Assembly: GCA_014529385.2 (NCBI GenBank) | Contig: CM043947.1 | Coordinates: 124,842,391 to 124,906,390, forward strand | Source of the DNA: Adiantum capillus-veneris | Lineage: Eukaryota > Streptophyta > Polypodiopsida > Polypodiales > Pteridaceae | Direction: 5' to 3' | DNA length: 64,000 nt | Shown here: positions 44,825 through 55,500 of the stretch, piece after piece | How positions within the stretch are numbered: the first letter of the stretch is position 1 | Layout of the letters: the number at the start of each line of letters is the position of its first letter | Notes under the pieces: model-generated | Databases searched by the model: none | The model's input: the letters and a program-made list of their open reading frames with translations, nothing else | What the model was told of the DNA's origin: nothing | Program-made: the position numbers and the translations under genes

Positions 44825-45478
44825 TCATCTTCCCCGTCTCCACTCGATTCGTGCCCTTTGTCGCTCTTGCTTTGCATCCTCATATTGTGAAATCCACTTT
44901 TGCATCACTGGATTGTGAAGCATGCAAAATCTGTTGATTTTAGCCTCTAGATCTTCCATCATCTTCTTCTCAACACCGAGATTGCACATAACAATCCCAG
45001 ATATGCGCTCATCATCTATGGTTCGCCATAGCGTGTCCCGAGCTTTATCAAATCCGTGTTGCCACTCTCCAATGTACACTAGGGACTCTGATACCAACCA
45101 ACCTTCTGCCATGCTACCCTCCAGACGTGCCTTTTGACGCACATATCCCTTAAGCGTTTTCATGAAACGTTCTAAGAAGAACATCCATATGGAATGAACT
45201 GTGCCAGCTATTTCCACCTCATCAACTATGTGAACAAGAAGATGCACCTGAATGGTTAGCATGGTAGTAGGAAAATGTTTCTCAAACATGCACACAAGCT
45301 CCGCAACATTTAGTTTGGCGAATGGTATGGAGTCTACGTTGATCTCCTTTTGTGAGATCCATTGCACCAGCTTTGCAAGTTTGTAGATTGTGTTACGGAT
45401 GTCGAGAGACAAACATCCCTTAATGGCAACCGGTAAAATAAACTGTAAAGTATGTGCAACAATGATATTAAAGTCCAC
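44825..45478 (-). CDS. TNP2 transposase, DUF4218-like part
   Basis: An open frame of about 217 codons. HFPTTMLTIQVHLLVHIVDE, TVHSIWMFFLERFMKTLKGY and VRQKARLEGSMAEGWL match DUF4218, which includes the H-LVHLV-E and W-ME-R-+K-LK motifs. It follows the Transposase_21 exons with an intron-like gap (45708-45479) that ends with a short duplicated stretch. Confidence 0.8.
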   Translation of the reverse strand: MDFNIIVAHTLQFILPVAIKGCLSLDIRNTIYKLAKLVQWISQKEINVDSIPFAKLNVAELVCMFEKHFPTTMLTIQVHLLVHIVDEVEIAGTVHSIWMFFLERFMKTLKGYVRQKARLEGSMAEGWLVSESLVYIGEWQHGFDKARDTLWRTIDDERISGIVMCNLGVEKKMMEDLEAKINRFCMLHNPVMQKWISQYEDAKQERQRARIEWRRGR

Positions 45479-45708
45479 ATTTTATGCAATGATATTAAAG
45501 TCCACTATGAACGTACCTGACACATTTTATGCCAATCGTGTGACTTCAAACCGGTAAGCTTTCCTTCTTTAGTAAAACACGTTTGGAGCGAGTGCATTAC
45601 GCCAGTGGGGGTCCGCAAAGATCGAATGGTCTCTTTTACTTTGCGTTCTTGGGATCCTGTGAAAATCCATGGTGCTTTAGGGAGTTTTATCGATCCAACA
45701 GACGCTGT

Positions 45709-46955
45709 TTACGACCAATATTGCTCCATACGATCCACATTTCTAAGGTCAACTCTGGCTCCCAAAGTGTCTTTCTTGCCGGTCAGATGGTCCCATAGTA
45801 GATTACCCACATTCTTGAATATGTGCATTGGATCGAGCAAGTGATTGATCATGAGTCGGGGCCAGTATGGTAACTCGTACCATAGAGATAGTCTCTTCAT
45901 CCCTGGAGGCAATCCGTCATCGCACATCTCCTTCTGCTCTAACCATGCTTGTGCAGACATCCTTGGTGGCTCTCTTCCCAAAACGCCGTCGCGTAACACA
46001 TGATTCTCTGGAAGATACGCTTGATGACCTTCATAGATTTTCTTCTTCAGTGAGGGCGCCCTACGTGCATTCAGTCTAGGTCCACATGTGACACATGCTC
46101 TGTATCCGCTTATTTGAAGCCCTGCATTTATACACATGATAATAGATCAACTATGGGAAAAAACAAGATTTACAGTGTCTGAGTGAGGAGTGTCAATAGA
46201 TCACCTGAGCATTCTGTTAGCCCGGGATAGTCATGCATGGTCCACATTAGAATGCCTCTGATCAAAGCATTCCATCGTCCTGTGTGTCGGCTCATATCCA
46301 CCACCTCTATGCCAATCCACAATTGTTGTAGCTCTTCCAATAGTGGACGAAGATACACATCCATATTCTCCACTTTATATCGCCCTGGCACAATCAAGCT
46401 TAGCCATAGGTGCCCCTTCTTCGTAGTCAACCACGGGGGAATGTTATAGTTGACGATAACAACGGGCCATACACTGTAAGATGTTGATCTTTGACCAAAT
46501 GGATTTACGCCATCCATAGCCAGGCCTAAGCGCAAATTTCGAGCTTCCCTGGCAAAATCCGACCATGTTCCATCTATATGTTTCCAGGCTGCGCAATCTG
46601 CAGGAATTCGTAGCACACCATCCGAAGATTTATTCTCCTCATGCCATGATGCTAGGGCCGCCATGGACTTACATTCGAAGAAATGCTTGATGCGAGGAAG
46701 CAGAGGAAAATGTCGCAAAACCTTTTGTGGAATTTTTGTCCCATGGAGATCTACTCGATATCTTTCGGAATCACATTTCGGACACTTCTCCATGTCTATG
46801 TATTCCCCTCTGAAAAGAATGCAGTCATTAGGACAAGCGTGGATAGAATTGTAATCCATCCCCAAGTTTCGCAAAATCTTTCTTGCTTCATCTCGGGAAT
46901 CTGGCATCACATTGTCAGCTGGTAGTATGTGCTCTTTAAGCAATCTACACAACAT
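45709..46955 (-). CDS. TNP2 transposase, catalytic region (Transposase_21)
   Basis: Two frames, 46955-46170 and 46137-45709, are separated by a short intron-like gap. Recognisable blocks are KILRNLGMDYNSIHACPNDC, CPKCDSERYR, LPRIKHFFECKSMA, LAMDGVNPFGQRSTSYSVWP, KKGHLWLSLIVPG, then ARRAPSLKKKIYEGHQAYLP and LDPMHIFKNVGNLLWDHLTG. The D in LAMDGVNPF and the block around D-MH are among the conserved acidic positions of this family. The enzyme cuts and pastes the element. No internal stop is seen. Confidence 0.85.
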
Positions 46956-47036
46956 AAAAATACGATACAGTCGTGTGAAAATCTATCAGATCATTATACA
47001 TTTAGAGTTTTATTAAAGTAAACTAATTGTAATAGA

Positions 47037-47573
47037 TCATCTGAAAAGCGCTGTGACGCTAGTGTCACTCCATCCAAACTTTGCCTGCATGTTGAGAAGA
47101 ACGAGGAGTGCTTTCAATCTAAACATACGTGCTCCATTATACAATGGCGTATCGGCTTCACTTTTCATATCATCATAGATAAGCCTTTCTGAATCCATGA
47201 TCGTCTCGATCATTTCATCAATCTCGGGCTTAAACATTGCCTCGTTGGGAATGTGCTCTGCATGATCATCCCCCGAGCTGTCAGAGGCTGCATCCTGTGG
47301 CCTCACATATGCTGCTTGACCAAAGCGCCTGCGAACACGTCTATTGGGTTGCAAGATTGCTGCTTGTTGGCCAGCGTCAGAGTCCGACGAGTTATAATTG
47401 GCAACAACTCGATCTATAATAGATGGATCGAACTCGCCAAATTCGCGAACGTGCTGCAAAGAAACACGTCTTGTCCGTCGCACAGCATGCTTGCATTGAT
47501 TACAAGGACATAAGACCCTCGTTGAGAGATAGGTGTTTCGGTTGGACGGTCCCACATCCTCGTCACTACTCAT
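47037..47573 (-). CDS. TNP2 transposase, N-terminal part (Transpos_assoc)
   Basis: The frame starts at a minus-strand ATG (47573). YLSTRVLCPCNQCKHAVRRT and SLQHVREFGEFDPS fit the transposase-associated domain at the N-terminus of plant TNP2, which carries the conserved CPC..C pattern. The rest is acidic, with SDSDAG and DSSGDD stretches. It joins the catalytic part across a short gap at 47036-46956. Confidence 0.75.
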   Translation of the reverse strand: MSSDEDVGPSNRNTYLSTRVLCPCNQCKHAVRRTRRVSLQHVREFGEFDPSIIDRVVANYNSSDSDAGQQAAILQPNRRVRRRFGQAAYVRPQDAASDSSGDDHAEHIPNEAMFKPEIDEMIETIMDSERLIYDDMKSEADTPLYNGARMFRLKALLVLLNMQAKFGWSDTSVTALFR

Positions 47574-47635
47574 AATGAGGATAAAAATCTGATAACCTGG
47601 ACAACAAATTTAATATTCTATTGGCATTCTTCGTC

Positions 47636-47638
<3 letters not shown>

Positions 47639-47689
<51 letters not shown>
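47639..47689. repeat. (TC)n microsatellite in CACTA
   Basis: About 25 CT dinucleotides lie just upstream of the transposase gene. They may be in its promoter region. Confidence 0.95.
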
Positions 47690-47691
<2 letters not shown>

Positions 47692-48120
47692 CTCACATTC
47701 TCTAGTCATGTCCAATCCCCGCACACCTCGGTCTAGAGGTGCACGGAGATCAGAACCACCGGGTTATAATCTCGTCTTTATTGGTCAATACCTATATTTG
47801 TGGGTACAAGAAATCTACAGACCCATGTCTACATGATACTGCATGTAGTGGACAAAACCCCTTTGCCTTTTCTCTAGCTGTAGCACTTCACAACATCTTA
47901 ACATCTTTTAACAGTAGATCTTTTCACTGTTCGTCTAACTCTAAACCCTAAACCGTAAGTAATTCTTGCGTGGACTCGATCTAACGTAAATAAGCGTAAA
48001 TCTAAATAAACATAAATCTAACTAAAAACAAACCTAAATCAATTTAACGTAAGTCTACATCTAACCTAATGTTTAACGTCTTTTGGGATAGTTTCCTACG
48101 ACGTTAAAACTCTCTTCTTC

Positions 48121-48164
<44 letters not shown>

Positions 48165-48289
48165 ACCTAAATAAACCTAAGTCTAATCTAATATAACATA
48201 AATCTAAATCTAATGTAGATTATGTTATATTAAAAACAAAGAACTAAACTAACAGGGATTATAAGAACCTTAAAACTTATTTTTCACAT
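47690..48289. other. CACTA interior, AT-rich, no gene
   Basis: It contains simple TAAACCTAAATCTAA-like repeats and a (GT)n tract at 48122-48160. I see no coding motif. Confidence 0.5.
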
Positions 48290-48840
48290 AACTCGGCAAG
48301 AGTTGGCATTCTCATCACTAAAGATGTGAGAGTTAACTTCCAGCGGTGACGCTGCCTCATCTCCATCCACATCTGACGACAGCAATTGGCCCTTTGGACC
48401 GTTCTTGCTATTGTTACTAACTTTGAAGTTGCTGTTGAATGACTAGAGGTTGTCTAGATGGTCATTGTCGGGGATGTAGTGACTCTTGCCGCCCTGAAGA
48501 TCCACCTTCTTCCCTATCTTCTGAAGACATTTCACCAGTACTTTTGGATCGACGGAGCCCACCATGAGTGAAGGCAACAATACCCTATATTCCATTGAGG
48601 GCTTTCTTCACCCGCTTCATGCAGGCATCGCAGTCTATGGAGACCTAAATCTAATCTAATATAACGTAAATCTAAATCTAGCGTAAATAAATGTAAATCT
48701 AACTAAAAATAAACCTAAATCTAATCTAATTTAACTTAAATAAACCTAAATCTAATTTAACGTAAGTCTACATCTAACCTAATCTTTAACGTCTTTTAGG
48801 ATAGTTTCCTACGACGTTATAACTCTCTTCTTCTTGTGTG
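48041..48840. repeat. 87-bp direct repeat flanking the captured gene piece
   Basis: Copies at 48041-48127 and 48754-48840 both start AATTTAACGTAAGTCTACAT and end TCTTCTTGTGTG, with about four differences. The captured gene fragment (48290-48645) lies between them. Confidence 0.85.
48290..48645 (-). pseudogene. Captured host gene fragment: heavy-metal-associated (HIPP-like) protein
   Basis: The minus-strand reading from 48645 gives VSIDCDACMKRVKKALNGI, the metal-binding alpha-1 loop of an HMA domain (C-x-x-C as CDAC). A frame change follows, then SVDPKVLVKCLQKIGKKVDL, which is the second strand-helix of the same fold as seen in HIPPs. A Ser/Asp-rich linker comes next (KGQLLSSDVDGDEAASP). It has a stop after the first block and another later on, so it is a broken copy. 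Known HIPPs bind metals and are isoprenylated at a C-terminal CaaX box, which is not seen here. Confidence 0.75.
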
Positions 48841-49040
48841 TGTGCGCGTGTGTGGATGTGTGTGCCAATAAAAAGAGATAAATGGTATAACCTTTCTATC
48901 ACCCATGCCAAGTATGATAGATTGGTTATGCCATTTCCCTCTTGAATAATAGGTCTTGAGTTCAACTCCTCGTCGGCTAGATCTTTAGGTCTTTTAATTT
49001 TAATTAGTTTCCTACGATGTTAAATTAGTTTCTCTCTCTT

Positions 49041-49260
49041 TCTCTCTCAATGTGTGTGCGTTTTTTTGTTTATGCATGTTTTCTCTCTCTTTTCCTCTCT
49101 CAATGTGTGCGTTTTTTGTTTATGCATGTTCTCTCTCTCTTTTCCTCTCTCAATGTGTGCGTTTTTTGTTTATGCATGCTCTCTCTCTCTCTCTCTTTTC
49201 CTATCTCAATGTGTGTGTGCATTCTTTGTTTATGTATGTGTGTGTGCGTTTTTGTTTATA
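49041..49260. repeat. 50-56-bp minisatellite, four units
   Basis: Units start CAATGTGTG at 49048, 49101, 49151 and 49207 and contain GTTTTTTGTTTATGCATG followed by a CT run. Confidence 0.85.
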
Positions 49261-49262
49261 TT

Positions 49263-49264
<2 letters not shown>

Positions 49265-49298
<34 letters not shown>

Positions 49299-49302
49299 AA
49301 CA

Positions 49303-49368
<66 letters not shown>

Positions 49369-49462
49369 AAGAGGGGAAGGGAACATGAGAGCGAGGAGAG
49401 GTAAGGAGCATACCTGGCTCTCCTTCCTCTTCTAGTGTGTGTGTGTGTGTGTGTGTGTGGAG

Positions 49463-49500
<38 letters not shown>
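49265..49500. repeat. Cluster of (CT)n, (GT)n and (GA)n microsatellites
   Basis: CT run at 49266-49293, GT at 49303-49332, GA to 49358, a further GT run at 49436-49459 and GA at 49467-49498. Open frames here translate to repeats of two residues and are not genes. Confidence 0.95.
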
Positions 49501-49505
<5 letters not shown>

Positions 49506-49587
49506 TTACCTGCTCTTGCTTGAGGGCGCCAAAAAACTCAGATCTGGGATCTGAGTTTTTGGGCGCTCTCTGTTATTTTTTTAGCCC

Positions 49588-49711
49588 AGCCGGCGTCGCT
49601 ATGAGCGTCGCAAATTTACTTGTAAATTTGCGACGCTCATAGCGACGCCGGGAATTTTTTTTTTGAGCGTCGCTGTGTGAGCGTCACTAATATGAATAGC
49701 CTCTTGTAGTG
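49588..49711. repeat. CACTA right end: subterminal palindrome and terminal inverted repeat
   Basis: GGCGTCGCTATGAGCGTCGC is followed, after an AAATTTACTTGTAAATTT turn, by its inverse to about 49650, then further GCGTCGCT units and the TIR. It uses the same GCGTCGCTA unit as the left end. Confidence 0.9.
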
Positions 49712-49714
49712 TAA

Positions 49715-50920
49715 AGAAGCAATTTTCACTCGTAGATCGCATAGATAAATGTGAGCTTGCCCAGTCTGCATCTGTGTAACCCAAAAGAGAAAGAGATTGC
49801 ATAGAATCCGATGTGAGTTGTAGTTGATAGACTAAACCAAAATCTGTAGTGCCTCTCAAGTATTTCAATACACGCTTTGCAGCAGACCAATGCTTAAGAC
49901 AAGGACATGCAAGATGTTGTCCAAGATAATTAGCAGCAAACAGAATATCAGGACGAGTGTTCATGCCAACAAACTGAAGACATCCAATCAAGTTAGCATA
50001 AGATTGATTTGTGACAAGTTGACCGCCATTGTCAGAAGTGTTCTTCGTAGAGCTCGCAAGACAAGGTGTGTTCACTGAATGTGCAGATTCCATACCAAAT
50101 TTTTGAATAGTATCTACAATAAACTTTGATTGTCGGAGGAATAAAATACCTTTTGTACGGTTCCGTTGGATTTGAATGCCAAGACACGAGTGAATCTCTC
50201 CAAGATCCACCATATCAAATGCAAAAGACAATAACTTTTTCACTTGCTGAAGAAATCCCAAATCATTGGAAACAAGGATGGTATCATCCACATAAAGAGC
50301 AAGAATCACAAAACTGCTACCTTGGCGTTTTATGTATAAGTTGGGGTCTGACGAGCAAGAGATAAATCCTTTAGAGGTGAGAAAAAGATCAAATTTTGTA
50401 TACCAGGCTCGCGAAGCTTGTTTGAGACCATATAGTGCCTTATGGAGTTGAGCAACAAGGTCTTCTTTACCTGGAATAACAAACCCTTCTGGTTGTTCCA
50501 TATAAATTTCCTCTTCCAAGTCACCATTAAGAAAAGCAGTTCGCACATCCATTTGATGAGCTTCTAAATCAAATTGAACAGCAAATTCCAATAAAACTCG
50601 AACACTTGTAATGCGAATAACTGGTGAAAAAGTCTCTTGATAATCAACACCAGCTACTTGGCAGTAACCTTTTGCAACAAAACGTGCCTTGAACTTGTCA
50701 AAAGATCCATCTGCTTTTACTTTTGTCTTATACACCCATTTACATTTAATAGCTGTACGACCAGGAGGTAATTCAGTTAGTTTTCATGTACCTTTAGAGA
50801 TAAGAGAATCGTACTCTGCTTCCATAGCCTCTTGCCATTGATCCTTTTGTGGTGAAGAGATAGCTTCATCATAAGTAACGGGATCTTCATAAGTAGAAAA
50901 AGCATTTTAAAAGACCATAT
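49715..50920 (-). pseudogene. Ty1/copia element C2: reverse transcriptase (5'-truncated)
   Basis: The minus-strand frame 50735 to about 49720 has the copia RT motifs: KARFVAKGYCQVAGVDYQET, AHQMDVRTAFLNGDLEEEIY, LYGLKQASRAWY, active site YVDDTILV, LSFAFDMVDLGE and GQLVTNQSYANLIGCLQFVG. Further upstream are WQEAMEAEYDSLISKGT and a stop, then the first RT residues to about 50920. Beyond that no copia sequence is seen, so integrase, gag and 5' LTR are missing. At 49715 the frame is cut by CACTA and resumes at 41600. Confidence 0.9.
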
Positions 50921-51202
50921 TAGGTATTTTGGTAAAAATCTCACATTATGGGAATCTCCAAATCGACTAAATTCATGTAATTTGGGAATTTTCCACTTAA
51001 AGTGGGAAAAATTGAGGTGTGTGGTTAGTAAATAAAGTGAAAATCTCATAGGATTGTGGTGTTGATAAACACCAAAAGTCAAGAGGATGTACAACACATG
51101 GATTTGAATAATAAATATAAATTACATAAAACAAAGGAAGATACAAAAAAGATTTTGTTTACAAACTGACTAGTATAGTCACAATAGAAGCTCCACATAA
51201 TT
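50921..51202. other. Junction DNA, no gene
   Basis: AT-rich sequence between the truncated copia RT and the DUF7869-like gene. I see no LTR or repeat boundary. Confidence 0.4.
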
Positions 51203-52958
51203 CTACTCCACATTTGATACCATATCTGAACTTTGATCCAAGTGTGGTTGATGTGCACGAGTGAGGCCTTCTTTGGCTTTTAGAGCATGCCTTTCTGGAA
51301 TCTTTATTCTAGAAAATGGTCCTTCTTTGTTGGGTCTCCAAGACCAAACAATTGCATCTACAGTTTCCCACACTTGTGGGTCCTTATAGTTGACAGCCCA
51401 ATAACCCTTCCAACAATTGCTGTAAGCTTGAGTATCTGTCATCCCACTTTTTCTCGCGCAAGGTGCCCAATATTGAATCAAGAGTTTTCTGTAGTTTGGT
51501 GATGTAGGCTCATTATCAATGTCAGATAAAGCCATTGCAAGCCACACTGGATAGATTTCTGTGTCACTCGGAACAAGCATAAGAAAGTCACCTTGGTGCA
51601 CATCAGACATAGGGTCAAACTCTTCCCTTGGACTATCTCATTGAGGCCCACAAAAATGATCGTTCAACTCTTCAAGGCCTAGGAATCTTTCTGCTCCTTG
51701 TTGCAAATTCATTGTAGTGCTTTGTAGGTGAGAATATTCTTGAGTTTTTGGCCAAAACATTTCATACAAGACTCCCTTTGATATGATTGCTTTTCCAATC
51801 TCTTCAATTACCTTACTCCAATAATCTATCACGGGTCTATAATATCGCGGAATACTTGAACCATTCCCTAAATTTTTCCAAAATTTTATATAGTTCTTTA
51901 GCCCCAAAATGACTTCTTCGTGGGCCTTGACATACTCCGCCATTTGTACTAGAGGTGGATCTCCATGTGGTAACATTGGCTTGCCTTCTGTGTCTATTTT
52001 CCAAAGGCGAATACTTCCACTCCAACTTGATACACCTACATGTGCCTTATATTGCATCATTGGTGTCTCATCCTGCATAAAGAACCTGAACTGAAGCGGT
52101 TTGGAATGTCCAACAAGTATGTCTTGTCCATCACAAAGATAGCCATCACAATATTGCTTGAAATCGGGGATCTTTGTGAGAAAAAATGGAGCTGGAGATG
52201 AAGATGATCTGTTTCGTAATGTATCCATCAAATGTGGCAAAGTATAGGTTTGTGTAACTCTCAGCTTCTCTGAAAACCTACTAAACATGGCGTCTATGTC
52301 CTCATGTGTATGCCCAACCATTAAAAATCCCAGCTGGATGGTTTTGAAAACACCCCTTGCAACAAGCATTGACAAATAGGCAAATAAGTATCGATTTTTG
52401 TTTTCCCCTGCACAATTATCCAATTGTAGCAACAAGTTCTCTGGCAATCTGCGAAATGTTGACCCCAATTCCTCTTCTGCAATTTCTGACGATTGCACAA
52501 TGGGCTCTTTTTCATCACTCAAGTTATGGTAGTAAAGCATCCCTTGAGTTCAAAGCATGTAGTAGTGAAATATTGCTCCTTGGAAGTCCATTTGTTACTA
52601 GATCACCAAGAGGATGCTTATCTATCCTCTCTAGGTTATGTAAACAATTAGCAATTGAGCCAATTGTAAGATTTGGATCAGCTGGCCACAAACCATTCAA
52701 GACAAAGTGTCCGTAATGACCTTCTCCATGTCCATGAGTGATCATGCCAATCAATGCCACCTGCAGATTATATCCTGAATCCACACCCTTGGGAACAATG
52801 CGTAATCTAGGAATGGCAGTTTTCTTTTGATCCATCTTATCATGGATTATGCATACATATTTTTGTGGTTGAGTTTCTGAATATGTGCGCCATGTATAAT
52901 ATAGGCTTCTGCAACTCTTTTGTTGTGCCATGTGAGCCTCTTTGCTATATGAGAGCAT
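51203..52958 (-). pseudogene. DUF7869-like protein gene (broken)
   Basis: Three minus-strand pieces. 52958-52524 carries CIIHDKMDQKKTAIPRL and THGHGEGHYGHFV. 52540-51638 is in another frame and carries LQLDNCAGENKNRYLFAYLS (about 52430-52370) and FLMVGHTHEDIDAMFSRFSE (about 52325-52266). 51610-51203 is in the same frame as the second after one TGA at 51638 and has a hydrophilic C-terminal domain (GDFLMLVPSDTEIYPVWLAM). The D-x-MDQ, QLDN..ENKN and VGHTHEDID motifs are the hallmark of the DUF7869 family as I know it. Its function is unknown. The spaced acidic residues would suit an RNase H-like fold, but that is inference. The 5' end touches a satellite array at 52936. Confidence 0.65.
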
Positions 52959-55010
52959 AGGTTGGACCTAGTTGTAATACCCACTGCCACCTATCAACTA
53001 CTATAGGACTATGCTTTCCAATGTCCAAGTATCCCTTGAGGCTTTCAAGGTTGAACACGTGGTGGACCTTGAAACGAAAATCCCCTTTCTATCAGAGCAT
53101 AGCTTGGACAAGTGGTGGACCTAGTTATAATGCCCAATATCCAAGGTGAAATACCTTAGGACCTTGCTACCTTGCTTGCCAATGTTTACGTAGCCCCTCA
53201 TTTATTTAATGGAAGTAAGGTTGGACAAGTGGTGGACCTTGAAACCAAAGCCTCTTTGCTATATGAGAGCATAGGTTGGACCTAGTTGTAATACCCATTG
53301 CAACCTATCAACTACTATAGGACTATGCTTTCCAATGTCCAAGTATCCCTTGAGTCTTTCAAGGTTGAACACGTGGTGGACCTTGAAATGAAAATCCCCT
53401 TTCTATATCAGACCATAGCTTGGACAAGTGGTGGACCTAGCTATAATGCCCAATATCCAAGGTGAAACACCTTAGGACCTTGCTACCTTGCTTGCCAATG
53501 TTTACGTAGCCCCTCATTTCTTTAATGGAAGCAAGGTTGGACAAGTGGTGGACCTTGAAACTAAAGCCTCTTTGCTATATGAGAGCATAGGTTGGACCTA
53601 GTTGTAATACCCACTGCCACCTATCAACTACTATAGGACTATGCTTTCCAATGTCCAAGTATCCCTTGAGTCTTTCAAGGTTGAACACGTGGTGGACCTT
53701 GAAACGAAAATCCCCTTTCTATATCAGAGCATAGCTTGGACAAGTGGTGGACCTAGTTATAATGCCCAATATCCAAGGTGAAACACCTTAGGACCTTGCT
53801 ACCTTGCTTGCCAATGTTTACGTAGCCCCTCATTTCTTTAATGGAAGCAAGGTTGGACAAGTGGTGGACCTTGAAACTAAAGCCTCTTTGCTATATGAGA
53901 GCATAGGTTGGACCTAGTTGTAATACCCACTGCCACCTATCAACTACTATAGGACTATGCTTTCCAATGTCCAAGTATCCCTTGAGTCTTGCAAGGTTGA
54001 ACACGTGGTGGACCTTGAAACGAAAATCCCCTTTCTATATTAGAGCATAGCTTGGACAAGTGGTGGACCTAGTTATAATGCCCAATATCCAAGGTGAAAT
54101 ACCTTAGGACCTTTCTACCTTGCTTGCCAATGTTTACGTAGCCCCTCATTTCTTTAATGGAAGCAAGGTTAGACAAGTGGTGGACCTTGAAACCAAAGCC
54201 TCTTTGCTATATGAGAGCATAGGTTGGACCTAGTTGTTATACCCACTGCCACCTATCAACTACTATAGGACTATGCTTTCCAATGTCCAAGTATCCCTTG
54301 AGTCTTGCAAGGTTGAACACGTGGTGGATTATTGAAACCAAAATCCCCTTTCTATATCAGAGCATATCTTGGACAATTGGTGGACCTAGTTATAATTCCC
54401 CTCCTTTCTTTAATGGAAGAAAGGTTGGAAAAGTGGTGAATCTTGAAACCCAAACCCTTTGGCTATATATAGAGGATAGCTTGGACAAGTGGTGGGCTTA
54501 GTTGTAGTATCCAATGTCCAAGGTCCAAGGTGAACTATGTAAAGACCTTACTTCCAAAAACAAAGTCGTACAAGTGGTTCTCCTTCAAACCAAAATGTCC
54601 TTAGTGTATTAGAACATAGCTTGGAGAAGTCGTGGACTTAGTTGTAATGGTGAATGTCCAAAGCAAACTATTATAGGACCTTGCTTCCCAAATCAAGTTT
54701 GGACAAGTGGTGGATCTTGAAACCAAAACCCCCTTACTGTATTAGAGCATAGCTTAGATAAGTGGTGGACCTAGCTGCCATGGAAAATGTTCAATGTGAA
54801 CTGCTACAGGACCTTGCTATTAAATGTCTAAGTAGAGCTAGCTTCTTTAATGGAATCAAGGTTGGGAAAGTGGTGCATCTTGAAACCAAAAGCCCTTTAT
54901 TGTATTAGAGCATAGCTTGGACAAGTGAGGGACCTAGTTTTAGTGTGTGATGTCCAAAGAAAAGTATTACAAGACCTTACTTTCCAATATTTGAATTGGT
55001 CAAGTGGTTA
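52936..55010. repeat. Satellite array 1, ~316-bp dimeric repeat
   Basis: GCCTCTTTGCTATATGAGAG recurs at 52936, 53250, 53566, 53882 and 54198, so the period is 314-316 bp. Within each unit two related halves of roughly 158 bp are visible, each with a (G/A)GTTG(G/A)ACA-GTGGTGGACCTTGAAAC core. From about 54400 the array decays into diverged copies to about 55010. Confidence 0.9.
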
Positions 55011-55500
55011 AAACTAAGTATAAAACTTTGACCATTTTCTTCTCGAATTGCCAAAAAGCTAGTTTTAGACACCCCTAAATGAAAATGGTTTAGGGTGGCC
55101 TTAAGCAACGTTTTTCAAAGACTTGAACAAAAGGGTTGCCGAAGAGTAATGAAAATTTATTATGGCTTGAAGTGCCTGAGTATGTGAAAAAAGCCTAGGT
55201 TTTCCACGAGCAAAAGGTGACATAATAAGAACATTGGAAACTTAGGATTGACCATGTGGCCTAAACTTTGGCAAGTGAAGTGGTGGCCAATTTTGTGGCA
55301 CAGTGTGCACTTGGTCCTATATGTGTTGACCACTTGGCTAAATCTAGGACCATAAGGCCAAACCTTTGGCACCTTAAATAGTAGTATGGGACATAATCTA
55401 GAACTGCTATAGTAAATTAGTAGTATAGTTAATATGTTAATATTTGTATTATATTTAAGTATATGCTAAATATAATTTATGTTCAAAATTTCACTAATGA
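55011..55500. other. No gene recognised
   Basis: AT-rich transition between satellite array 1 and a GC-rich stretch. A minus-strand open frame at 55372-55160 has no motif. Confidence 0.4.

Larger units (their letters stand above)
41601..49711 (-). mobile_element. CACTA (En/Spm-type) DNA transposon, 8111 bp, complete ends
   Basis: It begins CACTACAAGAGG and ends CCTCTTGTAGTG, a 12-bp perfect terminal inverted repeat of the CACTA type. TAA lies on both sides (41598-41600 and 49712-49714), the usual 3-bp target duplication. Copia element C1 shows the same site without the insertion near 4580-4600. Inside are subterminal repeats at both ends, a TNP2-type transposase gene, a TNPA-like gene, microsatellites and a captured host gene piece. 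All genes read on the minus strand. Transposase frames are mostly open, so recent activity is possible. Confidence 0.95.

Noticed and set aside
49050-49435. Three overlapping open frames of 94-127 codons
   Set aside because: They run through CT, GT and GA microsatellites and minisatellite units. The translation is LSLSLS, CVCVCV and ERERER; absence of stops follows from the repeats.
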